Source: Alphaproteobacteria bacterium (GTDB lineage Bacteria; Pseudomonadota; Alphaproteobacteria; UBA9219; RFNS01). From it: a DNA stretch of 64,000 bases. Positions within the stretch are counted from its first letter, which is position 1, and every line of letters begins with the position of its first letter. The notes under the pieces are model-generated. The model saw only the letters and a list, made by a program, of their open reading frames with translations, had not been told where the DNA came from and ran no database searches. The translations under genes and the position numbers were made by a program. Shown here piece by piece: positions 27,571 through 37,635 of the stretch. The stretch covers positions 1-64,000 of the forward strand of contig WGMR01000002.1 of the NCBI GenBank assembly GCA_016124955.1, read 5' to 3'.

Positions 27571-28572
27571 ATGCGTATTGGCATCAAAAGTCTTTTCAAA
27601 ATTTATAGCAACTGGGTGACCGGTTGCCGCATCAGCAAAGCCATCGATGATGCCAATCTCGATGGCGATCAAAGCTGGTTGCAGTACCCTGAAAACAAAA
27701 TCCTGCTCAATCTGTTGATTGTCGGCTTCGGCGACAAGCGCAGAAAGTTCAGGCCCAGCGAACATGTCGTCACGCACATGATCGTTGTCGCCAACCGTGT
27801 ATGGAACAGCAATTACCCTGAGAATATCAGCCCGATAGAACGGCGTATGATGGTTTTTGCCGCACTCGCGCATGATGCAGCGGAAGATTCGAAAAGGCTT
27901 CTGGAAAGGGGCACGCCCAATGATACGCAAAAAGAAACCTTGCAACTTTTGGCCGATTATAAAAGAACCACCAATATTTTCGTGGAAACGCTTTTACCGA
28001 ATTTAACACCGTCAGATATTGTCGAATATGAAAGAAAGCTCCCAATTCTTCTGGAAAATCTGGATAATCCGGCAGACCTCAATAACATAGCGCATCTGCA
28101 ATACAAAATTGAACAGATGGCCAATCTGAATCCGCACAAAAAGGATACGTGGATTTTTGCGGCCATCAAATGGGCCGATAAAATGGCCAACCTCGTCGAC
28201 TCCGATCTGAGGGACATTCTGGCGGACAGGCAGATTTTCGACAGCATGGACCCGGCCGATATCCGTGAACGGGTACAAAAAATCATGCTCAACCGCCAGA
28301 TCATCGACCTGGCCCCGATCCCACAGGCCATGAAGGATGAATTTTTCTATTTTTCCCATGTTCTGGATACCAAAATTCGCGAGCAGTACGGACAGGAACT
28401 GCGCAAAGCCTACGCCACGGATGCTGAATATCGTGCCGAAATATGCCCCAAACCCGTGGTGTCCGATACTGACCGTGCCAAGTGGGATGCCCGGCTGATG
28501 TCCACCAAGCGCAACAGCCCGCGGCGCTCCTGCTGGCTTTGCAAACTACCCATCTTTTCAAACCGCATATGA
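27571..28572 (+). CDS. SpoT-like HD-domain protein (possible alarmone hydrolase)
   Basis: The 333-residue protein has the metal-dependent HD pattern of (p)ppGpp hydrolases: H65 or H69, HDAAED (H101-D102, E105-D106) and IKWADKMANL (D203, N207), which corresponds to the KLADRLHNM motif of SpoT. An insertion of about 35 residues between the last two motifs makes it longer than MESH1-type small hydrolases. No synthetase, TGS or ACT domain is present. The gene is visibly AT-richer than its neighbours, suggesting transfer. No clear ribosome-binding site. An in-frame TGA precedes the start. Confidence 0.68.
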   Translation: MRIGIKSLFKIYSNWVTGCRISKAIDDANLDGDQSWLQYPENKILLNLLIVGFGDKRRKFRPSEHVVTHMIVVANRVWNSNYPENISPIERRMMVFAALAHDAAEDSKRLLERGTPNDTQKETLQLLADYKRTTNIFVETLLPNLTPSDIVEYERKLPILLENLDNPADLNNIAHLQYKIEQMANLNPHKKDTWIFAAIKWADKMANLVDSDLRDILADRQIFDSMDPADIRERVQKIMLNRQIIDLAPIPQAMKDEFFYFSHVLDTKIREQYGQELRKAYATDAEYRAEICPKPVVSDTDRAKWDARLMSTKRNSPRRSCWLCKLPIFSNRI

Positions 28573-28610
28573 ATCATGCTATAAGCCCGCTCCGTAAGGA
28601 GTGAGCCCGC

Positions 28611-30593
28611 ATGGCCGATCTGTTCGCCGCCCGCAAGAAAGACAAGAAGGAATACAGCGCCCGCGATATCGAGGTGCTGGAAGGGCTTGAGCCCGTGCGC
28701 CGCCGTCCCGGCATGTATATCGGCGGCACCGACGAACGCGCGATGCACCACCTCGTCGCCGAAGTACTCGATAACGCGATGGACGAAGCGGTCGCCGGCC
28801 ACGCCAGCAAGATCGAGCTGCATCTCGGGAAAGACGATACCGTCACGGTCCGCGATAACGGACGCGGTATTCCCGTCGATAAGCATCCGAAGTATCCGGG
28901 CAAAAGCGCGCTCGAGGTCATTCTTACAACCCTGCATTCCGGCGGCAAGTTTTCCGGAAAGGTCTATGAAACGTCCGGCGGGCTGCACGGCGTTGGCATT
29001 TCCGTCGTCAACGCGCTGGCCGAGGAATTGACGGTCGAGGTCGCACGCGACAAACAGCTTTATGTGCAAAGCTACAGCCGCGGCACGCCAACGACCAAAC
29101 TAAAAGCCGCCGGCAAGGCCAACTGGCGCGGCACCAGCGTCACGTTCCGGCCCGATGTGAACATCTTCAGCAGCAAGGCGCATTTCAGCCCGGAAACGCT
29201 TTATCGTTTGGCGCGCTCAAAGGCTTATCTTTTCAGCGGCGTTGAAATCCGCTGGTCATGCGAACCGGGCTTGCTGAAAAAAGATGACGAAACCCCTGCG
29301 GAAGCGGTTTTGCATTTCCCCGGCGGCCTCGGTGATTTTCTGGCCGGTGCGCTGGAAGGGCGCGATATGCTGACCGCCAAAATGTTCGCCGAAGGCGCCG
29401 AGTTGCCGGGCAAGGCCGGCAAGCTCGAATGGGCGATCGCTTGGCCCGAAGATGGCGAAGGCTTTTGCAATTCATACTGCAACACCATCCCGACGCCGCA
29501 AGGCGGCACGCACGAAGCGGGGCTGCGCAGCGCGCTGCTCAAGGGCCTGCGCGCCTATGGGGATATGGTCGGCAACAAGCGTGCAAGCGCCGTCACGGGC
29601 GACGAAGCGTTTTCCGATGCCGCCATCATGCTTTCCCTTTTCATCCGCGACCCGCAATTTCAGGGCCAGACCAAGGAAAAGCTGGCGACCGCCGAAGCCA
29701 CGCGCCTGGTCGAACAGGTTGTAAAGGATCATTTCGATCACTGGCTTTCCGCCGATAAGGCAGCGGGCGCGCAATTGCTCGAAACGCTGATCGCGCGCGC
29801 CGAAGATCGCGCGCGCACGGCGCAACAAAAAGATTTCGCGCGCAAGACCGCGACCCGCAAACTGCGGCTGCCCGGCAAGCTTGCCGATTGTTCGCGCAGC
29901 ACGCCGGAAGGCACCGAACTTTTCCTGGTCGAAGGTGATTCCGCCGGCGGTTCGGCCAAACAGGCGCGCAACCGTGAAACGCAGGCGATTTTGCCGCTGC
30001 GCGGTAAAATCCTGAACGTCGCCAGCGCCACCGCCGACAAAATGCGCGCCAATCAGGAAATCAGCGATCTGTTGCTCGCACTCGGTTGCGGCACCGGCCC
30101 TGCCTTCATGCCCGACAAATTGCGCTATGAACGCATCATCATCATGACGGACGCGGATGTGGACGGCGCGCATATCGCTTCCCTGCTCATGACGTTCTTT
30201 TACAAGGAAATTCCCGGCCTGATTCAGGCGGGCAAGCTCTATCTGGCGCAGCCGCCGCTCTATCGCCTCAGCCACGGCGGCAAGACCTTTTATGCGCGCG
30301 ACGATGCGCACCGCGACGAGCTGGTTAAATCCGAATTCGGCGGGCGCAAGGTGGAAACCAGCCGCTTCAAGGGGCTTGGTGAAATGCTGCCCGCGCAGTT
30401 GCGCGAAACCACGATGGACCCGTCGAAGCGCAACCTGCTGCGTGTCGTCGTACCGCAAACCGGCACGCCCGAAGGCACGAAGGAAGGCAAGGCAACCGAC
30501 AAGCTTGTCGAAAGCCTGATGGGCCGCAAGGCGGAATTACGCTTCCAGTTTATTCAGGATAACGCCCAGTTCGTGCGCGAGCTGGACGTCTAA
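28611..30593 (+). CDS. parE: DNA topoisomerase IV subunit B
   Basis: The 660-residue protein has the GHKL ATPase motifs EVLDNAMDEA, DNGRGIPVD and GLHGVGISVVNALAE, the transducer, and the TOPRIM motifs LVEGDSAGGSAKQ and MTDADVDGAHIASLL. The DNA-binding length matches ParE rather than GyrB, which is longer in this class. It decatenates daughter chromosomes with ParC. It is convergent with recJ, 4 bp apart. Confidence 0.96.
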   Translation: MADLFAARKKDKKEYSARDIEVLEGLEPVRRRPGMYIGGTDERAMHHLVAEVLDNAMDEAVAGHASKIELHLGKDDTVTVRDNGRGIPVDKHPKYPGKSALEVILTTLHSGGKFSGKVYETSGGLHGVGISVVNALAEELTVEVARDKQLYVQSYSRGTPTTKLKAAGKANWRGTSVTFRPDVNIFSSKAHFSPETLYRLARSKAYLFSGVEIRWSCEPGLLKKDDETPAEAVLHFPGGLGDFLAGALEGRDMLTAKMFAEGAELPGKAGKLEWAIAWPEDGEGFCNSYCNTIPTPQGGTHEAGLRSALLKGLRAYGDMVGNKRASAVTGDEAFSDAAIMLSLFIRDPQFQGQTKEKLATAEATRLVEQVVKDHFDHWLSADKAAGAQLLETLIARAEDRARTAQQKDFARKTATRKLRLPGKLADCSRSTPEGTELFLVEGDSAGGSAKQARNRETQAILPLRGKILNVASATADKMRANQEISDLLLALGCGTGPAFMPDKLRYERIIIMTDADVDGAHIASLLMTFFYKEIPGLIQAGKLYLAQPPLYRLSHGGKTFYARDDAHRDELVKSEFGGRKVETSRFKGLGEMLPAQLRETTMDPSKRNLLRVVVPQTGTPEGTKEGKATDKLVESLMGRKAELRFQFIQDNAQFVRELDV

Positions 30594-30597
30594 GAAA

Positions 30598-32358
30598 TCA
30601 GGCAAACGCCGCATCGGCAATCTGCAGCTGTACGCGCTCCACGCCCTGCCATTCATCCAGCTTCAGCGTACCGGCAAGGTGCATCATGCGGCCGCGTGAT
30701 TCCAGCAAGGCCTTGCCGAGCGGGTTATCGAGCGCGCGGAACGCGATCCCGCCCAGCCGCGCGGGCCCGGCCATGATGATGCAGCGCACATGGTTTTCCC
30801 CAACCACGTCGGCCTTCACGATTTTGCAATCGGGCACGGCAAAGCGCGGCTCCGGGTTGCCGGTGCCGAAGGGCTCGAGCACGCCGAGGCGCTGCGCGAA
30901 CCCGGCGCTCGCGCCCGGCCCGGCCAGCAGCCCGTCGATTGTCAGCGACGGCACCAGTGGTGACGCCTCGATCAGCTTTTTAACCCTATCGGTCAGAAAT
31001 TGCTTCAGCTTTTCCAATGTTTCACGTGAAACAGTAAAGCCCGCCGCCATCGCGTGCCCGCCGCCGTTAAGCAAAAGCCCTTCCTGCCGCGCGGCGATAA
31101 CCACGGAACCGAGATCGAGCCCGCGTACCGAGCGGCCCGAAGCCTTGCCGGTATCGCCGTCAAGCGCCACGACGATGGTCGGGCGGTGATAACGTTCCTT
31201 CAGGCGCGCGGCAACGATGCCGATCACGCCCGGGTGCCACCCTTCCCCGGCCGCGAACACCAGCGGCGCATCCGCATCGTGCTGCAAACTGTGTTCGGCC
31301 GCACCCAGCACTTCCTGTTCCAGGCGCTTGCGTTCGGTATTGAATTGATCGAGCCGTAACGCAAGCGCGTTCGCTTCCGCCACATCGTCGGTCGCCAGCA
31401 GCCGCGCGCCGAGATCGGATTGCCCGACACGTCCGCCCGCATTGACGCGCGGTCCGAACACGAAACCGGCGGAAAACGTATCGGGCGGCCTGTTCATACG
31501 CGCCGACTGCCGCATCGCGCGCAGGCCCGCATTTTCCCCGCGCGCCATCACACGCAGCCCCTGCGCCACATAGGCACGATTGAGCCCGGTGAGCGGCACG
31601 ACATCGCACACGGTGCCGAGCGCAACGAGATCGAGCCATTGCATCAGATCCGGTTCCGTCCGTTCAGCCGTAAACCAGCCCGCCTGCCGCAGCGCACGGT
31701 TAACGGCGACGACAAAAAGGAACGTCACGCCCACGGCGGCAAGGTTGCCATAGGGGTTGTCTTCGTCCAGCCTGTTGGGGTTCACGAGCGCAACGCAGGG
31801 CGGCAGCGCGGGTTCGGCCGTATGATGATCGATCACAATTACATCAAGCCCGGCATCCCGCGCCGCCGCGAGCGGTTCATGCGCAGTGGTACCGCAATCG
31901 ACGCAAACGGCAAGCTTGAAGCCTTCCGCTGCCAGCTTCCGCATGGCCGCAACGTTGGGCCCATAGCCTTCGGTAGAACGATCGGGGATATACAGGCGCA
32001 ACGTAACGCCAAGTGCGCGCGTGAAGCGCAGCAGAAGCGCGGAGGATGTGCCGCCATCGACATCGTAATCGCCGAACACCGCCGCCGCTTCGCCTTGCAT
32101 AACGGCCTGCGCGAACCGCGCGGCGGCCTTGTCCATATCCCGGAAACGGGACGGATCGGGCATCAGTGCGCGCAAGGTGGGGTTGAGATAATCTTCGGCT
32201 TCGTCCGCGCCGATACCACGGGCGGAAAGACAACGCGCGATCAGATCGGGCAGCTCAAACCGCTGCTGCAAGGTTTGCGCGACGCGATCATCATGCACGC
32301 GCGGCAGCCATACCTTGCCGGTGACGGATTCCGTGACGCCGAGAACGGCTTCAGGCAT
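30598..32358 (-). CDS. recJ: Single-stranded-DNA-specific exonuclease RecJ
   Basis: This 586-residue DHH-family nuclease has DYDVDGGTSSA, VDCGTTAHEP and VIDHHTAEP metal motifs, the DHHA1 GGGHAMAAGFTV motif and a C-terminal OB-like region. The ATG at 32358 has AAGGGG 6 nt upstream; the ATG at 32400 overlaps the glpX stop (TGATG) but lacks a ribosome-binding site, so I prefer 32358. It completes the hom-glpX-recJ order common in Alphaproteobacteria. Confidence 0.94.
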   Translation of the reverse strand: MPEAVLGVTESVTGKVWLPRVHDDRVAQTLQQRFELPDLIARCLSARGIGADEAEDYLNPTLRALMPDPSRFRDMDKAAARFAQAVMQGEAAAVFGDYDVDGGTSSALLLRFTRALGVTLRLYIPDRSTEGYGPNVAAMRKLAAEGFKLAVCVDCGTTAHEPLAAARDAGLDVIVIDHHTAEPALPPCVALVNPNRLDEDNPYGNLAAVGVTFLFVVAVNRALRQAGWFTAERTEPDLMQWLDLVALGTVCDVVPLTGLNRAYVAQGLRVMARGENAGLRAMRQSARMNRPPDTFSAGFVFGPRVNAGGRVGQSDLGARLLATDDVAEANALALRLDQFNTERKRLEQEVLGAAEHSLQHDADAPLVFAAGEGWHPGVIGIVAARLKERYHRPTIVVALDGDTGKASGRSVRGLDLGSVVIAARQEGLLLNGGGHAMAAGFTVSRETLEKLKQFLTDRVKKLIEASPLVPSLTIDGLLAGPGASAGFAQRLGVLEPFGTGNPEPRFAVPDCKIVKADVVGENHVRCIIMAGPARLGGIAFRALDNPLGKALLESRGRMMHLAGTLKLDEWQGVERVQLQIADAAFA

Positions 32359-32399
32359 GGCGACCCCTTCACTTTGTTGCGCCGCTGCCCGCACCGCCA

Positions 32400-33374
32400 T
32401 CAGAACAGCATCGGTTTGCGGCGGAAGTTATGATGCGCTTCGATGAAGCGTACGGTGCCGGTTTTGGCGCGCATCACCACCGTGTGGGTTTGCGCGCCGC
32501 CGGCAAAGCGCCGCACGCCGCGCAGCATAGCGCCGTTGGTCACGCCCGTGGCGGCAAACATCACATCGCCGTGCGCGAGATCGTCCATCGTATATTTGCG
32601 CTTCAGATCCGTAATGCCGAGGCGCTTGGCGCGCGCAACCTCGTCGTCATTGCGGAAAACCAGCCTGCCCTGCATCTGGCCATCGATACATTGCAGCGCC
32701 GCGGCCGCGAGCACGCCTTCGGGCGCGCCACCGGTGCCGATATACATATCGACGCCGGTTTCGGGCTGCGACGTCGCCATCACGCCGGAAACGTCGCCGT
32801 CCGCGATCAACATAATGCGCGCGCCGGTTTCGCGCACCTTGGCGATCAGCTCTTCATGGCGCGGACGGTCGAGAATACAGACCAGCAGATCGGATATCTC
32901 GGCCTTCTTGGCCTTGGCGAGGTTTTTAAGGTTCACCGAAACCGCGTAATCGAGATCGACCACATCGTGGGGCAACCCGCCGCCGACGGCGATTTTTTCC
33001 ATGTAGGTATCGGGCGCGTTGAGGAAGCCGCCCGCCTGCGCCATCGCGATCACGGCCAGCGCATTGCTGCCGCCCTTGGCGGTAATGGTGGTGCCTTCAA
33101 GGGGGTCGAGCGCGATATCGACCTTCGGTCCCTTGGTGGTGCCGACTTTTTCGCCGATGTACAGCATCGGCGCTTCATCGCGTTCGCCCTCGCCGATTAC
33201 AACCGTGCCGTCGATATCCAGACCGCCGAGCGACTGGCGCATGGCGTTGACGGCCGCCTGATCAGCCTGCTTCTCATCGCCCCTGCCGACAAGCAGCGAG
33301 GCGGAAAGCGCTGCCGCTTCGGTGACGCGCGCCATTTCCAGCGCGAGGTTACGGTCCATGGTTTTGTCTGGCAT
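32400..33374 (-). CDS. glpX: Fructose-1,6-bisphosphatase class II
   Basis: The 324-residue enzyme shows the GlpX signatures DGTVVIGEGERDEAPMLYIGE, DIALDPLEGT and GTGGAPEGVLAAAAL, with metal-binding Asp and Glu. It dephosphorylates fructose 1,6-bisphosphate in gluconeogenesis. It lies 18 bp downstream of hom and overlaps recJ's upstream start. Confidence 0.96.
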   Translation of the reverse strand: MPDKTMDRNLALEMARVTEAAALSASLLVGRGDEKQADQAAVNAMRQSLGGLDIDGTVVIGEGERDEAPMLYIGEKVGTTKGPKVDIALDPLEGTTITAKGGSNALAVIAMAQAGGFLNAPDTYMEKIAVGGGLPHDVVDLDYAVSVNLKNLAKAKKAEISDLLVCILDRPRHEELIAKVRETGARIMLIADGDVSGVMATSQPETGVDMYIGTGGAPEGVLAAAALQCIDGQMQGRLVFRNDDEVARAKRLGITDLKRKYTMDDLAHGDVMFAATGVTNGAMLRGVRRFAGGAQTHTVVMRAKTGTVRFIEAHHNFRRKPMLF

Positions 33375-33392
33375 TGTCTTCTCCGGGTTTTG

Positions 33393-34688
33393 TTAGCCTT
33401 GTTCTATACGCATGACGCAGGGCGGTTCAAGCACAATAGGAAGCGCCGCAATGCCCGCCATGGCGGTTTGCATTTCCGCCAGCGTGGTTTCGTGGGTCGC
33501 GATCGCAATCGGCACCGCATCGCCCGAAGGGCTGCCGTGCTGCACCATGGATTCCATGGAAACCGCATGATCGCGCAAAATGGCGGCAATATCGGCCACC
33601 ACGCCCGGTTTATCCTTAACGGTAAGACGGATGTAAAAGCAGCCGCGCGATTTTTCCGCCCCCATCGGCTGCGGCTTTTCGAGCGTGCCGACGGGCCGCC
33701 CAAGCGGCAGCGCCGTGCGCGCGGCGGCTAAATCGATCAGATCGGCAACCACGGCCGAGGCCGTTGCTTCCGCGCCCGCGCCCGCGCCCACAAGCATCAT
33801 TTTGCCCGCATAATCGCCATGCAGCTGGATACCGTTCAGGACATCTTCGATGCCCGCAAGCGGCTTGCCCAGCGGCACCATGCAGGGCCCGACGCGCTGT
33901 TCGATGCCGTCCCCCGTCATACGCGCGACGCCAAGCAGCTTGATGCGGTAGCCAAGTTCGTCGGCATAGCCGATATCGGCAAGCGTCACATGGCGGATAC
34001 CTTCGGTGACGATATGCGCCATCCGCAATTCCGTACCGAAGGCGATGCAGGAAAGAATGCCAAGCTTATGCGCGCTATCGTGGCCATCGACATCGGCGGC
34101 CGGATCGGCTTCCGCATAGCCGCGCGCCTGCGCTTCTTCCAGAACCTGTTCAAAGGATACGCGGCGCAGCCGCATTTGCGTCAGGATATAATTGCAGGTG
34201 CCGTTGAGGATGCCGTGAATTTCCGTGACCCGGTTGGCCGCCAGCGCTTCGCGCACCGTCTTGATGATGGGAATGCCGCCCGCCACCGCCGCTTCATACG
34301 CGAAAACCGTCTTGGCGCGTTCGGCTATGCCTGCAAGCGCCATGCCGTGTGCGGCAATCAACGCCTTGTTGGCGGTCACAACCGGCCTGCCCGCGCCAAG
34401 CGCCGCTTCAGCCAGCTTGCGCGCGGCGCCTTCGGCCCCGCCCATCAATTCGGCCACCACATCGATATCCGGGTGCCCGGCCAGACTGACGGGGTCATCG
34501 ACCCAAACGGCATCGCCGGTATCGACCTTGCGCTTCTTGCTTTTGTCGCGCGCCGAAACGGCGACGACCTTGAGAGCCCGGCCGCAACGCGTTTCGATCA
34601 GGTTCGCGTTTTGCGCAAGCAAGCGCAGAACGCCCGACCCTACGGTGCCGAGACCGGCAACGCCTATACGGAGGGGTTTCACGCTCAT
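33393..34688 (-). CDS. hom: Homoserine dehydrogenase
   Basis: The 431-residue protein has NAD motif GVAGLGTVGSGVLRLL, the catalytic segment GTCNYILTQM...ADPAADVDGHDSAHKL and a C-terminal ACT domain (about 350-430). It reduces aspartate semialdehyde toward threonine and methionine and is probably feedback-inhibited through the ACT domain. Its start overlaps the lipoprotein gene stop by 4 bp. Confidence 0.96.
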   Translation of the reverse strand: MSVKPLRIGVAGLGTVGSGVLRLLAQNANLIETRCGRALKVVAVSARDKSKKRKVDTGDAVWVDDPVSLAGHPDIDVVAELMGGAEGAARKLAEAALGAGRPVVTANKALIAAHGMALAGIAERAKTVFAYEAAVAGGIPIIKTVREALAANRVTEIHGILNGTCNYILTQMRLRRVSFEQVLEEAQARGYAEADPAADVDGHDSAHKLGILSCIAFGTELRMAHIVTEGIRHVTLADIGYADELGYRIKLLGVARMTGDGIEQRVGPCMVPLGKPLAGIEDVLNGIQLHGDYAGKMMLVGAGAGAEATASAVVADLIDLAAARTALPLGRPVGTLEKPQPMGAEKSRGCFYIRLTVKDKPGVVADIAAILRDHAVSMESMVQHGSPSGDAVPIAIATHETTLAEMQTAMAGIAALPIVLEPPCVMRIEQG

Positions 34689-35041
34689 TCTACGCCGGCG
34701 CCCGTGTTTTGCTTTTGCATGCGCTGCTGCAGATCAATGTAACGCTGCTGGATTTCCTTGGCATTGTCGTAATTCGCCTCAAGCGCCTGCTTTTCATCAT
34801 CAAACGAGCCGGGGGGCGGGATATTGCCGGGCCGCTCCGGCACCATGCCCAGATGGGGCCATTCTTCGCCCTGCTGGCCGATGCGTTCGATGCCCGGATA
34901 GCTGGCCGCATCGCCGGTCACATCCTCGTCCGGCTCACCGGTCAGCCAGCTCGCTTCGACATCCGCACATGCCGTTAAACCAATACAGGCATAAAGCACC
35001 ATAATTACTTGCAGAACAAGGTGTTTTTGCCGTAGTTTCAT
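34685..35041 (-). CDS. Putative lipoprotein
   Basis: This 118-residue protein has a lipobox GLTAC (Cys at about 25) after a hydrophobic signal, so lipid attachment is likely. The mature part is short, Pro/Gly-rich and ends in a helix rich in Gln and Arg (EIQQRYIDLQQRMQKQ). AGGAAA precedes the ATG. It starts the operon with hom, glpX and recJ. Function unknown. Confidence 0.75.
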   Translation of the reverse strand: MKLRQKHLVLQVIMVLYACIGLTACADVEASWLTGEPDEDVTGDAASYPGIERIGQQGEEWPHLGMVPERPGNIPPPGSFDDEKQALEANYDNAKEIQQRYIDLQQRMQKQNTGAGVE

Positions 35042-35135
35042 GGGGACGTTTCCTGGGCTATAGCAAGGGGCGGCTGGCCCCTGGGATCACTTCATCCCGC
35101 AAGCTAGCCGCAGAATCTGGCCGGTACAAGCAGGC

Positions 35136-37178
35136 ATGGCAAAAGCATCTTCACCACCACCGGACGACAAGACCGCCGCCCATCTTGAGGCGATCCGGGC
35201 CTATGTCACACGGCAGGCGGGTAAGGACAAACCGCCGGAGCCGGAACCGCCACAGGCGGCACATGCCGCGCCGCAGCAACCGGAACAGCACACCGAACAG
35301 CCGGACCCCGCCGCCAAGCCGCGCGTACGCGTGAAGGCGCAAAGCGCGCCGCCGCACGCACAGGATGGCGCAAAAATGAAAGCGCGAGCGGACGACGTAA
35401 AAGTTCCGGACCCCGTCGCGATCACGCAGGCGCTTTTGCACCTGGCCGAGCGCAGCCAGCCGATCATCAAGGATTTCATGGATCGCGTGAAGCTCAAACC
35501 GCCCGAGCTGGACACCGTCGATCCAAGTTATTACGGCACCATGTGGCTCGAGATGATGACCAACATGTTTTCGCAGCCCAAGAAGATGGCCGAGGCACAG
35601 ATAAATTTCTGGCAGGATTACGCCAAGCTGGTCGAGAACACATCCCGCCGCATGCTGGGCAAGACCTATGAGCAGGTGATCAACACTCCGGCGCACGACC
35701 GGCGCTTCCATGATCCGGCGTGGAACGAAAACACGCTTTTCGATTACCTCAAGCAATCTTACCTGCTCGCATCGAAATGGACCCAAAGCACGGTGCATGA
35801 CGTGCAGGGCATGGACCCGAAAACCAAGCAGAAGATCGATTTCTACACCAAGCAATTCGTGGATGCGATTTCGCCAAGCAACTACCTGATGACCAACCCC
35901 GAAGTGTTGCGCCGCACCGCGGAAACCGGCGGCGAGAACCTTGTGAAAGGCCTGCAGAACCTTGTGCAGGACCTCGAGCGCGGCCAAGGCGAGCTGCGCA
36001 TCAGCATGACGGACATGGGCGCCTTCCGCCTCGGCGACAATGTGGCGACCACGCCGGGCAAGGTGATTTACCAGAACGATTTGATCCAGCTTATTCAGTA
36101 TGCGCCCGTCACCGAAACCGTGCGCAAAACGCCGCTTCTGATCATCCCGCCATGGATCAACAAATATTACGTGCTCGATCTGCGGCCGGGCAATTCGCTC
36201 GTGCGCTATTGCGTCGAACAGGGCCATACCGTTTTCATGATTTCATGGGTCAACCCGGACGAACGCCACCGCGACAAGAATTTCGATGATTACATGACGG
36301 AAGGCGCGCTCGCGGCCATGGCACAAGCCAAGCGCGCGACCGGCGAGGCAGATATCAACGTGATCGGCTATTGCCTTGGCGGCACGCTGCTGGCGGGCAC
36401 GCTGGCCTACCTTGCCCGCGCGCCGCAACCGCAGCTGCCGCGCGTAAAATCCGCGACCTATTTCGTTGCGCTGGTCGATTTCAGCAACCCGGGCGATATC
36501 GGCGTCTTTATCGACGAAGAGCAAGTCGAAGTGATGGAAGCGGGCATGGCCAAAAAGGGTTATATGGACGCGCACGCCATGGCCACCACCTTCAACATGC
36601 TGCGCGCCAACGACCTGATCTGGAATTTCGTAGTCAACAACTACCTGCTTGGCAAGGAACCGTTCCCGTTCGACCTGCTTTACTGGAATTCCGATTCGAC
36701 CCGCATGGCGGCGGCCATGCACAGCTTCTATCTGCGCAAGATGTATCTTGAGAACAAAATGATCGAGCCGGACGGGATCAGCTTCAAAGGCGTACCGCTT
36801 GATATGCGCATGATCGATACGCCCAGCTTTATCCTCGGCACCCGCGACGACCACATCACCCCGTGGCGCACCGTATATAGCGCCACCCAGCTTTACAAGG
36901 GGCCGGTGCGGTTCGTGCTTTCCGGTTCGGGCCATATCGCCGGCGTCATCAACCCGCCCGAAGCGAAGAAGTACGATTACATGGTCAACGACAATTTGCC
37001 GCCCGACCCGGAAAAATGGCTTGAAGGCACGGAACACCGCCCCGGTTCATGGTGGCCGGAATGGAACGCATGGATGGAACAGTATCGCGGCGGGGAAGCA
37101 CCCGCGCGCCAGCCCGGTGAAAACACGGAAATTATCGAAGACGCGCCCGGAAGTTACGTGAAGGTGCGGGCGATTTAG
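35136..37178 (+). CDS. phaC: Class I poly(R)-hydroxyalkanoate synthase
   Basis: The 680-residue protein has a Pro/Ala/Gln-rich extension (about 1-85), the PhaC N-terminal domain and the alpha/beta-hydrolase core with lipase-like box GYCLGG (active-site Cys near 412). Catalytic Asp and His lie in TRDDHITPW and GSGHIAG. It polymerises hydroxyacyl-CoA into storage granules. It is divergent from the lipoprotein operon. A relic of its C-terminal tail lies 430 bp downstream. Confidence 0.95.
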   Translation: MAKASSPPPDDKTAAHLEAIRAYVTRQAGKDKPPEPEPPQAAHAAPQQPEQHTEQPDPAAKPRVRVKAQSAPPHAQDGAKMKARADDVKVPDPVAITQALLHLAERSQPIIKDFMDRVKLKPPELDTVDPSYYGTMWLEMMTNMFSQPKKMAEAQINFWQDYAKLVENTSRRMLGKTYEQVINTPAHDRRFHDPAWNENTLFDYLKQSYLLASKWTQSTVHDVQGMDPKTKQKIDFYTKQFVDAISPSNYLMTNPEVLRRTAETGGENLVKGLQNLVQDLERGQGELRISMTDMGAFRLGDNVATTPGKVIYQNDLIQLIQYAPVTETVRKTPLLIIPPWINKYYVLDLRPGNSLVRYCVEQGHTVFMISWVNPDERHRDKNFDDYMTEGALAAMAQAKRATGEADINVIGYCLGGTLLAGTLAYLARAPQPQLPRVKSATYFVALVDFSNPGDIGVFIDEEQVEVMEAGMAKKGYMDAHAMATTFNMLRANDLIWNFVVNNYLLGKEPFPFDLLYWNSDSTRMAAAMHSFYLRKMYLENKMIEPDGISFKGVPLDMRMIDTPSFILGTRDDHITPWRTVYSATQLYKGPVRFVLSGSGHIAGVINPPEAKKYDYMVNDNLPPDPEKWLEGTEHRPGSWWPEWNAWMEQYRGGEAPARQPGENTEIIEDAPGSYVKVRAI

Positions 37179-37189
37179 GAACGCACACG

Positions 37190-37480
37190 CTAGTTCAATG
37201 CATTTCTTATAATGCTTGCCGGAAAAACGACCGTACTTTTTGTCGATCTGGGATTGAGATCCCAAGATCCAATGTGAGTTCCTCTCTCATTTCTTACGTA
37301 GTACAGATCAACCCCGTAAGTGCCGAGATTGTAGGCCAGGGTAATCGTGCATACATCCTTCAACGTCAGGTTACCTGCCTTGTATTCTTTGTGATAAACA
37401 ACAAACGACATATCGCCCTTCACGCTGGCGACAACTTCATTTGCTGCATTTTTATAATTCGCTAATATATGGCCTTCCAT
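37190..37480 (-). CDS. Small protein of unknown function
   Basis: The 96-residue frame encodes a soluble, mixed-charge protein with no recognised family. It contains KDVCTITLAYNLGTYGVDLYYVRNERG and one Cys. The stretch is AT-richer than both neighbours, and it sits between phaC and a relic phaC tail, so it may have arrived by insertion. GAGCGG upstream of the ATG is a possible ribosome-binding site. Confidence 0.45.
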   Translation of the reverse strand: MEGHILANYKNAANEVVASVKGDMSFVVYHKEYKAGNLTLKDVCTITLAYNLGTYGVDLYYVRNERGTHIGSWDLNPRSTKSTVVFPASIIRNALN

Positions 37481-37608
37481 TATACCCGCTCTTCTATACC
37501 CACTCTTCAGCCGCTAAAAATTCTATCTTTTTAAAACAATGCAGCCAACATGAGCGCCACGTCGAATTGCAAGGCCGGCCGCCTTGTTAACCATGAGTAT
37601 GGATTATG

Positions 37609-37635
37609 CCGGGAAGTTATGTGAAAACGCGGGCG
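37609..37635 (+). pseudogene. Relic of a phaC 3' end
   Basis: Reading CCG GGA AGT TAT GTG AAA ACG CGG GCG, this encodes PGSYVKTRA. The last residues of the intact PhaC upstream are PGSYVKVRA. Of the 27 bases, 22 match phaC at 37146-37172, and three of the five differences are synonymous third-position changes. The tail continues into the convergent carbonic anhydrase gene with no stop. It looks like what is left of a second phaC copy. Confidence 0.45.

Noticed and set aside
32430-33731. 433-residue plus-strand frame opposite glpX and hom
   Set aside because: It is His/Arg-rich shadow coding of two conserved genes with no signature.
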